In this document: positions 1 through 7,824 of the stretch, one piece after another
Position numbering within the stretch: position 1 is the stretch's first letter
How the letters are laid out: each line of letters starts with the position of its first letter
DNA from: Clostridia bacterium
GTDB lineage: Bacteria; Bacillota; Clostridia; Christensenellales; CAG-138
Assembly (NCBI GenBank): GCA_017429985.1
Contig: JAFRNW010000006.1
Location: forward strand, 40,905-104,904
DNA length: 64,000 nucleotides
Reading direction: 5' to 3'
Notes under the pieces: generated by a model
Seen by the model: only the letters and a program-made list of their open reading frames with translations
Databases searched by the model: none
Told to the model about the DNA's origin: nothing
Translations under genes and position numbers: made by a program

Positions 1-2
1 AA

Positions 3-476
3 AAAATCAAGCTGTTCGGCGAGGAGATTGCCGTTAAGGCGGAGATCGGCGTTCTGCGCGGTCTCAGCGGACATGCGGACCATGACGGGCTGATCGAATG
101 GGTCACAAGTTTTAAGCAGAAACCGAAACGCATATTCGTCAACCATGGCGAAGCCTCCGTATGCGAGACATTTGCCGAAGAGCTGCACACGCAGTACGGA
201 TTCGAGACGTTCACTCCCTATTCCGGAACTTCCTTCGATCTTCTCAAAAATGAATTCATACGGATCACGATGGGTATCCCGGTCCAGGAGAAGAAACAGG
301 ACAAAGAACCTCAGGGATCCAAGCCTTCGCCCAAGTCCCTGTATGCTAAACTTCTGATCGCGTTCGACCGTCTCGCCTCTTTGATCCGGAACGGTTCAGG
401 CCGCGCTAACGCCGACATCGAAAAGATGACGCGCAAGATCAACGATCTCTGCAACGACTGGGAAGACAAAAACTGA
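3..476 (+). CDS. MBL-fold metallohydrolase with RMMBL C-terminus (5'-truncated)
   Basis: Only the last 157 codons are present; the gene enters from the left edge. The visible part starts KIKLFGEEIAVKAEIG and contains LSGHAD followed by IFVNHGEASVC. This is the signature of the RMMBL motif that closes the active site in the beta-CASP/CPSF-type metallo-beta-lactamases (RNA-processing nucleases and relatives). The metal-binding HxHxDH core lies outside the window. A lysine/serine-rich linker (EKKQDKEPQGSKPSPK) is followed by a helical tail of about 50 residues. A hairpin about 40 nt downstream ends the transcript. The family is clear, but the substrate (RNA or a small molecule) cannot be told from this fragment. 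Confidence 0.85.
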   Translation, partial: KIKLFGEEIAVKAEIGVLRGLSGHADHDGLIEWVTSFKQKPKRIFVNHGEASVCETFAEELHTQYGFETFTPYSGTSFDLLKNEFIRITMGIPVQEKKQDKEPQGSKPSPKSLYAKLLIAFDRLASLIRNGSGRANADIEKMTRKINDLCNDWEDKN

Positions 477-516
477 GATCCATTGCAGAACCGCAATGAT
501 TTTTTCAATGTAAACG

Positions 517-539
517 AAAAGGCAGCAGTGCTGCCTTTT
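517..539. terminator. Bidirectional intrinsic terminator
   Basis: A near-perfect stem AAAAGGCAGCA/TGCTGCCTTTT lies between the convergent MBL gene and putP. The A-rich left arm and T-rich right arm give a U-tract in both directions, so it can serve both genes. Confidence 0.8.
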
Positions 540-562
540 CTCTGTATTATCATTATAAGATT

Positions 563-2014
563 TCAATCGGTGCTGTTTACCGCGCGGTCGAACAGATCCT
601 GCACCGCGATATCGGGCTCTTTATCCGCAAGCGACACGGCAATACCTACGATCAGGCCGACCACCGCGCCGGGAAGGATCTCATAGATTCCCGTGGAGGA
701 AAGCAGCGTAAGCCATAGCACATCGACCACAGCGCCCGAAACGATGCTTGCAACGGTTCCCTTGAACGTAAACCGCTTCCAGAAGAGACTGAGCATGATG
801 GCGGGCCCGAAGGCGGCTCCGAACAGACCCCAGGCATTCTCTACAAGGCCCATGATCGTCTTGCTTCCGGGATCCGACGCGATCATCAGGGCGACCACTG
901 CAATGATAAGGACGATGATCCTTCCGATCCATCCCATTTCCTTGTCCGTCGCCTTGTTTTTCCGGACGATGGGCTTATACACATCGCTCGCAAACGCCGA
1001 GGACGCGGACAGAAGCTGAGAGTCTGCCGTCGACATGGACGCGGCAAGGATCGCAGAAAGAAGTATGCCGGAGATCACGCCGGGGAAGATAAACCGCACC
1101 ATCTGGATGAAAACGGTGGAACTGTCGCTGATCTCGCCGAGAAGAAGATGTCCGATGCATCCCGCGGCGACCGAGAACAGAATGATCAGAATGTTCCAGG
1201 TGATGCCGATTTTCGCGCTCTTCTTCAGATCCTTGTCGGAACGGACCGACATGAACCGGATGATGATGTGCGGCATGCCGAAATATCCGATCCCCCAGCT
1301 GAGACCGCTGACAACGTCCTTCCAGCTGCTGAAAAGATTCCAGTAACCGTCGGGCAGAGACGCGCCTTTCGCGAGTCCCTGCGCGGAAACGATGCCAAGC
1401 GCGAACAGCGGCGCGATCAGAAGCGAGCCAAGCATCAGGAGACCCTGGAAAAAGTCCGTCCAGCAGACGGCGCTGAATCCGCCGAGGAACGTATAGGATA
1501 CGATAATGGCCGTCGCGATGTACATGGCGACCTTGGCGTCGATCCCGATAACCGTATGGAACAGCGTCCCGCATGCCTTTACGCTGGATGCCGCGTAGAG
1601 CGTATACGCAACAAGGAAGATCACCGCGCAGATCACCTGCAGGATCTTACTCTTTGAAAGGAAGCGGTTCGTCAGATACTGCGGGATCGTGATGGAGTCG
1701 TTCGCGACAATGGAGAATTTGCGCAGTCTGGACGCTTCCAGCACCCAGCTCAGAGCGTAGCCGATGATCAGACCGATTGCGATCCATGCCTGTCCGATCC
1801 CGGCCGCATAGATCGATGCCGGCAATCCCATCAGAACCCAAGCGCTCATATCCGAAGCGCCTGCAGAAAGAGCGGACACCCACGGGCCCATCTTTCTGTC
1901 ACCGAGGAAATACTGCTTCTCCCCCGCGTTTTTGTTCCTGAGAAAGAAGTGGAGGCCGACGGCGATCATGCCGATCAGATAGACAATAAATACAATCAGT
2001 TCTGCGTTCATCAT
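563..2014 (-). CDS. putP: Sodium/proline symporter, PutP type
   Basis: This 483-residue protein belongs to the sodium:solute symporter (SSSF) family and imports proline, or a close analogue, with Na+ across the cytoplasmic membrane. It is hydrophobic throughout with about 12-13 predicted helices. Family-typical stretches are visible: YFLGDRKMGPWVSALSAGAS near residue 36 and FLGGFSAVCWTDFFQG near residue 180. Length matches PutP (about 490-500). Two adjacent ATGs are possible starts, and neither has a strong Shine-Dalgarno site. The gene is divergent from a LysR regulator across an AT-rich 206-bp gap, so control by that regulator is likely but inferred. Proline is the best guess for substrate; other SSSF solutes cannot be excluded. 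Confidence 0.88.
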   Translation of the reverse strand: MMNAELIVFIVYLIGMIAVGLHFFLRNKNAGEKQYFLGDRKMGPWVSALSAGASDMSAWVLMGLPASIYAAGIGQAWIAIGLIIGYALSWVLEASRLRKFSIVANDSITIPQYLTNRFLSKSKILQVICAVIFLVAYTLYAASSVKACGTLFHTVIGIDAKVAMYIATAIIVSYTFLGGFSAVCWTDFFQGLLMLGSLLIAPLFALGIVSAQGLAKGASLPDGYWNLFSSWKDVVSGLSWGIGYFGMPHIIIRFMSVRSDKDLKKSAKIGITWNILIILFSVAAGCIGHLLLGEISDSSTVFIQMVRFIFPGVISGILLSAILAASMSTADSQLLSASSAFASDVYKPIVRKNKATDKEMGWIGRIIVLIIAVVALMIASDPGSKTIMGLVENAWGLFGAAFGPAIMLSLFWKRFTFKGTVASIVSGAVVDVLWLTLLSSTGIYEILPGAVVGLIVGIAVSLADKEPDIAVQDLFDRAVNSTD

Positions 2015-2066
2015 TTCATACCATAACTTTCTTTAATGTTTTCCATTAATATAAATTATGTTCTGT

Positions 2067-2095
2067 AGTTTATGGCCAAAATATTGGAATGTCAA
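2067..2095 (-). promoter_or_regulatory. Putative putP promoter
   Basis: Read on the minus strand: TTGACA (2095-2090), a 17-nt spacer, then TAAACT (2072-2067). It lies about 55 nt upstream of the putP start, in the AT-rich divergent region where a LysR protein would be expected to bind. The call is by eye. Confidence 0.5.
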
Positions 2096-2150
2096 TACTC
2101 CATTTGAATTTAATTATTTGCTATTCATTGATTATTCAGAAATAAATCGG

Positions 2151-2178
2151 TTGACATGATATATCTGATTGTTATATA
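2151..2178 (+). promoter_or_regulatory. Putative lysR-gene promoter
   Basis: TTGACA (2151-2156), 16-nt spacer, TATATA (2173-2178). It lies about 40 nt upstream of the regulator start codon and is back to back with the putP promoter. Confidence 0.6.
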
Positions 2179-2220
2179 AGTAATCTTAATGAATAATGTG
2201 TGAAAAGACGGAGGACCGGC

Positions 2221-3111
2221 ATGGATATCAAAAAATACGAAACGCTTTTGCGCGTGATCGAACAGGGAAGCATCACAAGAGCAGCCGATACGCTCGGATG
2301 CACGCAGTCCAGCGTCAGCCAGACGATCAACAACCTGGAATCGGAATTCGGTTTTCCCGTCCTGATCCGCAGCAGGACAGGCATCCGTCTGACGCCCGAA
2401 GGAGAAAAGATCCTCCCTGCCATCCGCGGGATCCTCACCAGCAGCGAACAGCTGAACCAGATCGTCTCCTCCATCCGAGGGCTGGATACGGGCATCGTGC
2501 GGATCGGAACGTTTTCCAGCGTAGGCGTGCACTGGCTTCCCAGCATGATCAAGGAATTTGCCGGCATGTATCCGGATATCGAACTGAATCTGATGAGCGG
2601 AGATTACTACGATGTGGAGCAGTGGCTGAAGGACGGGTCGATCGATCTCGGATTCATCGCGCTTCCGTCGTCCGTAAACTGCAGGACGTTCCCGCTGATG
2701 GAAGACAGGCTCCTCGCGGTGCTTCCGATCGGGCACAGACTTGCGGATCTGGAGCAGGTGCCGCTTGTCGACCTGAAAGACGAGACTTTCATCAGCCTTC
2801 TGGCCGCTTCCGACCAGGACGTCCGGCGCGTTCTGGAATCCGTCGGGATCCGTCCGAAGGTGAAGTATAAGACAAAGGACGATTACGCCATCATTTCCAT
2901 GGTGGAAAACGGTCTCGGCATCAGCATCATGCCGGAGCTCCTTCTGCAGGGGCATCACAGCAATGTCGTAACGCTCCCCACCTTCCCTGGTGTCCAGCGC
3001 GTCATCGCCCTGGCCGTTCCCGACAGCGCGGAATTCAGTCCCGCCGTTCAGGCGTTCGCACTGCACGTCAGGAAATGGGTCTCCAGAAACTGCGCAAATA
3101 AAAACGGCTGA
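2221..3111 (+). CDS. LysR-family transcriptional regulator
   Basis: A 296-residue LysR protein. Residues 1-60 form the winged helix-turn-helix (ITRAADTLGCTQSSVSQTIN), followed by the linker helix and a periplasmic-binding-protein-like effector domain from about residue 90. The ATG at 2221 is chosen because GGAGG lies 6 nt upstream; an in-frame ATG at 2200 lacks such a site. The gene diverges from putP, the usual arrangement in which the regulator controls its neighbour and itself, so proline or a related amino acid is a plausible inducer (inference). Its stop codon directly abuts the stop codon of the convergent pseudouridine synthase gene, with no gap between the two. Confidence 0.9.
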   Translation: MDIKKYETLLRVIEQGSITRAADTLGCTQSSVSQTINNLESEFGFPVLIRSRTGIRLTPEGEKILPAIRGILTSSEQLNQIVSSIRGLDTGIVRIGTFSSVGVHWLPSMIKEFAGMYPDIELNLMSGDYYDVEQWLKDGSIDLGFIALPSSVNCRTFPLMEDRLLAVLPIGHRLADLEQVPLVDLKDETFISLLAASDQDVRRVLESVGIRPKVKYKTKDDYAIISMVENGLGISIMPELLLQGHHSNVVTLPTFPGVQRVIALAVPDSAEFSPAVQAFALHVRKWVSRNCANKNG

Positions 3112-4017
3112 TCAGTTCAGCCGCAGAATCCTTTCCATGTCTTCGGGGATCGGACAGACAAAATGCAGGTCCTCTCCCGTCATAGGATGCCTGAGCCACA
3201 GCTCATAGGAATGCAGCGCCGGTCTTTCGATCAGCGTTCTGTCCTCCGCGCCGTACATGAAATCCCCCGCAAGCGGATAACCGATGGACGACATGTGCAC
3301 GCGGAGCTGGTGCGTCTTGCCCGTATACGGGATCAGGCGCAGTAGCGTAAAGTTTCCTGCGTAGGAAATCACCTCGTATCCCGTTCTAGCTTCGGGTCCT
3401 TTCTCCACGATCGTCCGCTTATAGCTGGCCTCGCCCGCAAAGTCAATGGCTCCGTAAATCTCGCCCGATTCAGGAATGACATGTCCTACCGCGATTCCGC
3501 GGTATTCTCTGCGGAACTCATCGGAATGCATCTTACGTTTAAGAAGCTCCTGTACGTACCCGTATTTCGCAACGGTCATGAGTCCTGTGGTCCCTTTATC
3601 GAGACGGCTGACGGGATGCGCGACATAGTCCGGTCCCAGATATGCCGCGAACGCGTGCTCCAGCGTCATTTCAGCGGGATTGATGGTTGGATGGACGGAA
3701 ATACCGTTTGGTTTGTTGACGATCAGCAGATACCGGTCCTCGTATACGATGTCGAGCGGAAACGGCACAGGTTCGGCGGTGCGTTTCAGCGGCTCGTCGG
3801 ATATCAGAACGGAAACCTCGTCCCCTTCCTCTACCCTTCGCGTCGTCCTGACAGGCGACCCGTTCAGGAGCAGTCCGCGATCCACGCGCTTCAGCCTCGA
3901 AATCCTTCCCCCCGAAACCTCCAGCTCGTGCTTCAGAACGCTTTCCACCGTCGCGCCTTCCCGCTCTTTCGGAATGACAACGGACCTGTATTCAATTGGC
4001 CGTCCTGCTCTTTCCAT
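3112..4017 (-). CDS. RluA-family 23S rRNA/tRNA pseudouridine synthase
   Basis: A 301-residue enzyme of the RluA/RluD family, which isomerises uridine to pseudouridine in rRNA or tRNA. An N-terminal S4-like RNA-binding region (about 15-75) precedes the catalytic domain. The catalytic aspartate lies in HPVSRLDKGTTGLM (around residue 145), and the later motif YTGKTHQLRVHM is also conserved. The ATG at 4017 is chosen over in-frame TTG codons at 4050/4047 because the latter sit only 2-5 nt after the apparent -10 box. A modest GGGA lies upstream of the ATG. The target site (RluD-like or other) cannot be assigned. Confidence 0.9.
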   Translation of the reverse strand: MERAGRPIEYRSVVIPKEREGATVESVLKHELEVSGGRISRLKRVDRGLLLNGSPVRTTRRVEEGDEVSVLISDEPLKRTAEPVPFPLDIVYEDRYLLIVNKPNGISVHPTINPAEMTLEHAFAAYLGPDYVAHPVSRLDKGTTGLMTVAKYGYVQELLKRKMHSDEFRREYRGIAVGHVIPESGEIYGAIDFAGEASYKRTIVEKGPEARTGYEVISYAGNFTLLRLIPYTGKTHQLRVHMSSIGYPLAGDFMYGAEDRTLIERPALHSYELWLRHPMTGEDLHFVCPIPEDMERILRLN

Positions 4018-4025
4018 GCTATAAT
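3996..4025 (+). promoter_or_regulatory. Putative birA promoter inside the opposite gene
   Basis: TTGGCC (3996-4001), 18-nt spacer, TATAAT (4020-4025) preceded by TGC (extended -10). Only 7 nt separate the -10 box from the birA ATG, so transcription should start at or 1 nt before the ATG. The promoter overlaps the start of the divergent synthase gene. Confidence 0.6.
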
Positions 4026-4032
4026 CCCTGTT

Positions 4033-4824
4033 ATGGAACTTGATCAACAAGCATTATACCATATCTCATCAGACAGTATTCTCACGCGCCTGAAGCCGGA
4101 TATCCCGGATCTCAACGTGTTCTGCTTCGATACGGTCGATTCGACGAACGACGAAGCAAAACGGCGTTTCCGCACCGGTCTGAAAAACACGTCTCTTTTT
4201 GTCTCGGACACCCAGACAAACGGACGCGGCCGACGCGGAAGGTCGTTCTATTCCCCGTCCGCCACAGGGATCTACCTATCCCTGCTTTATCCACTGACGG
4301 AGGGACAATCCGGTTTCCTCAGCTTTACCTCTAAGGCCGCAGTCGCAGTATGCCGGGCGCTGAACAGCGTGTATTCGGTCTCGCCGAAAATCAAATGGGT
4401 GAACGATATCCTGCTTGACGGAAAGAAGATCGCAGGGATCCTCTGTGAATATGTGACGGATACGGAAAGCGGAGGTTCCGCGGTCGTCATCGGAATCGGA
4501 ATCAATCTTTCGACCGAGATCTTCCCAGAAGCGATATCGGATACTGCCGGTTCTGTGGGAAACCGTTCCGTGCCGAGAGAAATCATCACCGCTGCAGTTG
4601 CAAAAGAGCTGATCATGCTTCTGAATGACTCAGGGTCTTCCTATCTTGACGAATACCGCGCCTTAAGCCTCGTTATAGGCCGTCATATCGCTTACGAACG
4701 CAACGGACAAGTATTTACCGGTAAAGCCGTCTCAATCGATTCTGACGCCGCTCTGGTCGTTCTGAGAGACGACGGCAGGACCGACGTTCTCAATACGGGC
4801 GAGATCACCGTACGAACCGCCTGA
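4033..4824 (+). CDS. birA: Biotin--[acetyl-CoA-carboxylase] ligase
   Basis: A 263-residue biotin protein ligase that adenylates biotin and attaches it to the lysine of biotin-carrier domains such as AccB. The ligase core shows GRGRRGRSFYSP (biotinyl-AMP loop), KWVNDILLDGKKIAGILCE (active-site lysine region) and GIGINL. There is a short C-terminal cap domain. No N-terminal winged helix is present, so this is the group I, non-repressor form: it cannot act as a DNA-binding biotin repressor in the way E. coli or B. subtilis BirA does. The start has no Shine-Dalgarno site and lies 7 nt after a TATAAT box, so the mRNA may be leaderless. Confidence 0.92.
   Translation: MELDQQALYHISSDSILTRLKPDIPDLNVFCFDTVDSTNDEAKRRFRTGLKNTSLFVSDTQTNGRGRRGRSFYSPSATGIYLSLLYPLTEGQSGFLSFTSKAAVAVCRALNSVYSVSPKIKWVNDILLDGKKIAGILCEYVTDTESGGSAVVIGIGINLSTEIFPEAISDTAGSVGNRSVPREIITAAVAKELIMLLNDSGSSYLDEYRALSLVIGRHIAYERNGQVFTGKAVSIDSDAALVVLRDDGRTDVLNTGEITVRTA
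4053..4058 (-). promoter_or_regulatory. Extended -10 element for the pseudouridine synthase gene
   Basis: The minus strand reads TGGTATAATG, an extended -10 box lying inside the birA coding region 36 nt before the synthase ATG. No good -35 is visible, which is acceptable for a TGn-type promoter. Confidence 0.5.
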
Positions 4825-4869
4825 CTGCAGATCCCACTGAAGTTTTCAACTTTATCACAATTAAAACAG

Positions 4870-4897
4870 TTGCTATTTGCATGACCGAGGCTATAAT
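4870..4897 (+). promoter_or_regulatory. Putative htpG promoter
   Basis: TTGCTA (4870-4875), 16-nt spacer, TATAAT (4892-4897). The expected transcription start falls inside the CIRCE element just downstream, the usual geometry for HrcA repression. Confidence 0.65.
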
Positions 4898-4901
4898 ATT
4901 A

Positions 4902-4928
4902 TTAGCACTCTAATATGTTGAGTGCTAA
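4902..4928 (+). promoter_or_regulatory. CIRCE operator (HrcA binding site) upstream of htpG
   Basis: An exact TTAGCACTC-N9-GAGTGCTAA inverted repeat, the canonical CIRCE sequence bound by the HrcA repressor. It is placed at the transcription start of htpG. Confidence 0.93.
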
Positions 4929-4947
4929 TATAGAAAGAAAGCGTGAT

Positions 4948-6840
4948 ATGCAAATGGCACTTCAGAAATTCAAAGCAGAATCAGAACGTCTCCTTGATCT
5001 GATGATCAATTCCATCTATACACATAAAGAGATCTTCCTCCGCGAACTGATCAGCAACGCGAGCGACGCGATCGATAAGCTTTACTACCGTTCCCTGACC
5101 GGCGAAGGAAACACGGGAATGAACCGGGACGACTTCCATATCGATATTACAGTCGACAAGGACAAGCACACGCTGACGGTCTCCGACAACGGCTGCGGCA
5201 TGTCGAGAGAGGAACTCGTCAAGAATCTCGGAACGATCGCGGACAGCGGAACGTTCCGTTTCAAAGCCGACCATGACCTCAAGGGATCCGATACGGAGAT
5301 CATCGGTCAGTTCGGCGTAGGCTTCTATTCCGCGTTCATGGTCTCGAAAGAGGTCAACGTCGTCAGCAAAGCATTCGGCTCCGACACGGCAAACCGCTGG
5401 TCCAGCAAAGGCACTTCCGGTTTCTCCGTCACTGAAGCGGAAAAGGACGGTTTCGGCACGGACGTCATCCTTACCCTGAAGGATGATACGGAGGAAGAGC
5501 ATTATTCCGATTTCCTTGACGAATACCGGATCAAGGCCCTTGTGACCAAGTATTCCTCGTATATCCGCTACCCGATCCGCATGGAGGTCACGAAATACCG
5601 CAAAAAGGAAGGCTCCGAGGAATACGAGCCCTATACCGAGATCGATACCCTGAATTCCATGATACCAATCTGGAAACGCCCCAAGGCTTCCATCACGGAG
5701 GACGAGTACAACAGTTTCTATACCGACAAATTCTCCGATTTCGAGAAACCCCTGCATGTGATCCATACGAGCGCGGAAGGCCTCGTGAGCTACAATACGC
5801 TGCTCTTCATCCCCTCCCATGCTCCGTACGACTATTACAGCAAGGCATACGAGAAAGGTCTGCAGCTCTATTCCAACGGTGTTCTGATCATGGATAAATG
5901 CGAGGATCTGCTTCCGGATTACTTCAGCTTCGTCAAGGGTCTGGTCGACTCCCCCGACCTTTCCCTGAACATTTCGCGTGAAATGCTGCAGCACGACCGC
6001 CAGCTGAAGATCATCGCGACGAACATTGAAAAGCGGATCAAGAGCGAGCTCGAATCGCTTCTCAAGAACAGCAGGGAGAAATACGAGACGTTCTACAAAG
6101 CGTTCGGACTGCAGCTCAAATACGGCGCATACATGGACTACGGAATGCACAGCGATATGCTGAAGGATCTGCTGATGTTCCATTCCATGCGTCAGGACAA
6201 AATGATCACGCTGCAGGAATACGTGGACAATATGCCGGAGGATCAGAAGGAGATCTACTACGCATGCGGTCAGACGGTCACCGGTATCAAGGCGATGCCG
6301 CAGCTCGACCGTCTGCAGGAGAAAGGCTACGACGTGCTGTTCCTGACAGACGACGTCGACGAGTTCACCGTCACCATCCTCCACCAATATGCGGAAAAAC
6401 CGTTCAAATCGGTCTCAAGCGGCGATCTGGACATCGAAACAGAAGATGAAAAGAAAGCGTCTGAAAAGCTTGCAGAGGACAATAAATCCCTGCTCGATGA
6501 GATCCGGGAAGCGCTTGCAGGAAAGGTCAAAGACGTAAAGATCAGCTCCAGGCTGAAAGACCACGCCGTCTGCATCTCGTCGGAAGGCCCTCTGACCGTC
6601 GGAATGGAAAAAGTCCTGAACGCGATGCCGACCGAAAACAAGCTGAAAGCGGACCGCATTCTCGAAATCAACAGCGGACACCCCGTATTTGAAAAGCTCA
6701 AGGCTCTTCACGAAAGCAATGATACACAGAAACTGAAGGATCTGAGCGACGTCCTGTACGTCCAGGCACAGCTGATCGAAGGGATCCTGCCGGAAGATCC
6801 GGCGGACTACGTGGAAAAAACCCTCTCCATGCTGTCTTAA
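4948..6840 (+). CDS. htpG: Molecular chaperone HtpG (Hsp90)
   Basis: A 630-residue cytosolic Hsp90, an ATP-driven chaperone. The N-terminal GHKL ATPase domain shows ELISNASDAIDK (around residue 30), DNGCGM and IGQFGVGFYSAF. The middle domain contains SLNISREMLQ, and a C-terminal dimerisation domain is present. The length is typical of bacterial HtpG. The ATG at 4948 is used; an ATG two codons later is equally possible, and an upstream TTG would lie inside the CIRCE repeat. The Shine-Dalgarno site is weak (AGAAAG). The gene is preceded by a CIRCE element, so it is probably repressed by HrcA. This differs from B. subtilis, where htpG is HrcA-independent. Confidence 0.96.
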   Translation: MQMALQKFKAESERLLDLMINSIYTHKEIFLRELISNASDAIDKLYYRSLTGEGNTGMNRDDFHIDITVDKDKHTLTVSDNGCGMSREELVKNLGTIADSGTFRFKADHDLKGSDTEIIGQFGVGFYSAFMVSKEVNVVSKAFGSDTANRWSSKGTSGFSVTEAEKDGFGTDVILTLKDDTEEEHYSDFLDEYRIKALVTKYSSYIRYPIRMEVTKYRKKEGSEEYEPYTEIDTLNSMIPIWKRPKASITEDEYNSFYTDKFSDFEKPLHVIHTSAEGLVSYNTLLFIPSHAPYDYYSKAYEKGLQLYSNGVLIMDKCEDLLPDYFSFVKGLVDSPDLSLNISREMLQHDRQLKIIATNIEKRIKSELESLLKNSREKYETFYKAFGLQLKYGAYMDYGMHSDMLKDLLMFHSMRQDKMITLQEYVDNMPEDQKEIYYACGQTVTGIKAMPQLDRLQEKGYDVLFLTDDVDEFTVTILHQYAEKPFKSVSSGDLDIETEDEKKASEKLAEDNKSLLDEIREALAGKVKDVKISSRLKDHAVCISSEGPLTVGMEKVLNAMPTENKLKADRILEINSGHPVFEKLKALHESNDTQKLKDLSDVLYVQAQLIEGILPEDPADYVEKTLSMLS

Positions 6841-6859
6841 CCGTAAAGAAAAGAGATAC

Positions 6860-6891
6860 GATCCATCGGATTTGATCCGGTGGATCTTTTT
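6860..6891 (+). terminator. htpG intrinsic terminator
   Basis: A 12-bp stem GATCCATCGGAT/ATCCGGTGGATC with a 3-nt loop, followed by a run of T, 20 nt after the htpG stop. Confidence 0.85.
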
Positions 6892-6951
6892 CATGTCAGC
6901 ATATTCGAAATGAGGAATGTCGGAAGAATTGTAATCCCTCCTGTTCAGGCA

Positions 6952-6979
6952 GGAAAAAAGCGGCGCAAACACGCCGCTT
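6952..6979 (-). terminator. murI intrinsic terminator
   Basis: On the minus strand an 8-bp stem AAGCGGCG/CGCCGCTT is followed by six T, 18 nt after the murI stop. Confidence 0.85.
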
Positions 6980-6996
6980 CTCATTTTCCATTCCGT

Positions 6997-7812
6997 TCAG
7001 TATTTGTCGATATCCACCCGCCGCACATCCTGGACGATCTCCGAACCGAGGAACACGGAGGCAAGCGCTTTGAAATCCGCCGCGCTGTCGGATACATAGT
7101 AGGAAACGGTGCCGCTCCCCTCCCTGTCTGACAGCAGCTCGCTCTTGAAAAGGTGTTCGCGCAGCGCAAGGGACGACTCGAGCCCTGTATCGATCAGACG
7201 CACCCCGTCGCCAAGATACGCACCGATCGCGTCTGTTAGCAAGGGATAGTGCGTGCATCCGAGGATCACGGTATCCACTTCCGCCCGCACCATTTCGGAA
7301 AGGTATTCGTCGATCAGGCAGGAAAGGACCGGATCTCCGGGGTGGACCCTTCCGTCCTCTACCAGCGGGACAAAAAGCGGGCACGCCTTGGAAAAGACTT
7401 CGATCTCCCTGTTCAGGTAACGGATCATTTCCGCATAGGACCCGCTCCGTACGGTCGCTTTCGTTCCGATGATGCCGATCCTTTTGTTCCTAGTCGCTTT
7501 CAGCGCGGCGGCAACAGCGGGCTCGACTACGCCGTATACGGGGAGATCGTATTCCCGCATCAGAATGGGAAGCGCAGTCGTGGACACGGTCCCGCACGCG
7601 ATTAGGATCGCTTTCGGATCGAACTGCATCAGAAAGGACATGTCCTGTCTTGCGTATTTCACGATGGTATCGGACGATCTTGCGCCGTACGGCACTCTTC
7701 CGGTGTCCCCGAAATACACGATGTTTTCGTTGGGAACAAGCCTGACGAGCTGCCTCAGCGCAGTCAGCCCTCCCATTCCGGAATCAAATACGCCGATAGG
7801 TCTGTTATCCAT
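6997..7812 (-). CDS. murI: Glutamate racemase
   Basis: A 271-residue glutamate racemase that makes D-glutamate for peptidoglycan by a two-cysteine mechanism. GVFDSGMGGLT opens the protein, the first catalytic Cys is C73 in IACGTVST, and the second is C186 in ILGCTHYPLL. In many family members the first motif reads ACNTA; here the residue after Cys is Gly, a variant discussed in the findings. The start has a Shine-Dalgarno AGAGG. The gene follows the LRR lipoprotein gene by 12 nt and is very likely co-transcribed with it. Confidence 0.94.
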   Translation of the reverse strand: MDNRPIGVFDSGMGGLTALRQLVRLVPNENIVYFGDTGRVPYGARSSDTIVKYARQDMSFLMQFDPKAILIACGTVSTTALPILMREYDLPVYGVVEPAVAAALKATRNKRIGIIGTKATVRSGSYAEMIRYLNREIEVFSKACPLFVPLVEDGRVHPGDPVLSCLIDEYLSEMVRAEVDTVILGCTHYPLLTDAIGAYLGDGVRLIDTGLESSLALREHLFKSELLSDREGSGTVSYYVSDSAADFKALASVFLGSEIVQDVRRVDIDKY

Positions 7813-7824
7813 ATAAAACGCCTC

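Noticed and set aside
4981..6387. A 468-codon open frame on the minus strand
   Set aside because: Antisense to htpG, with no ribosome binding site and composition typical of a shadow frame.
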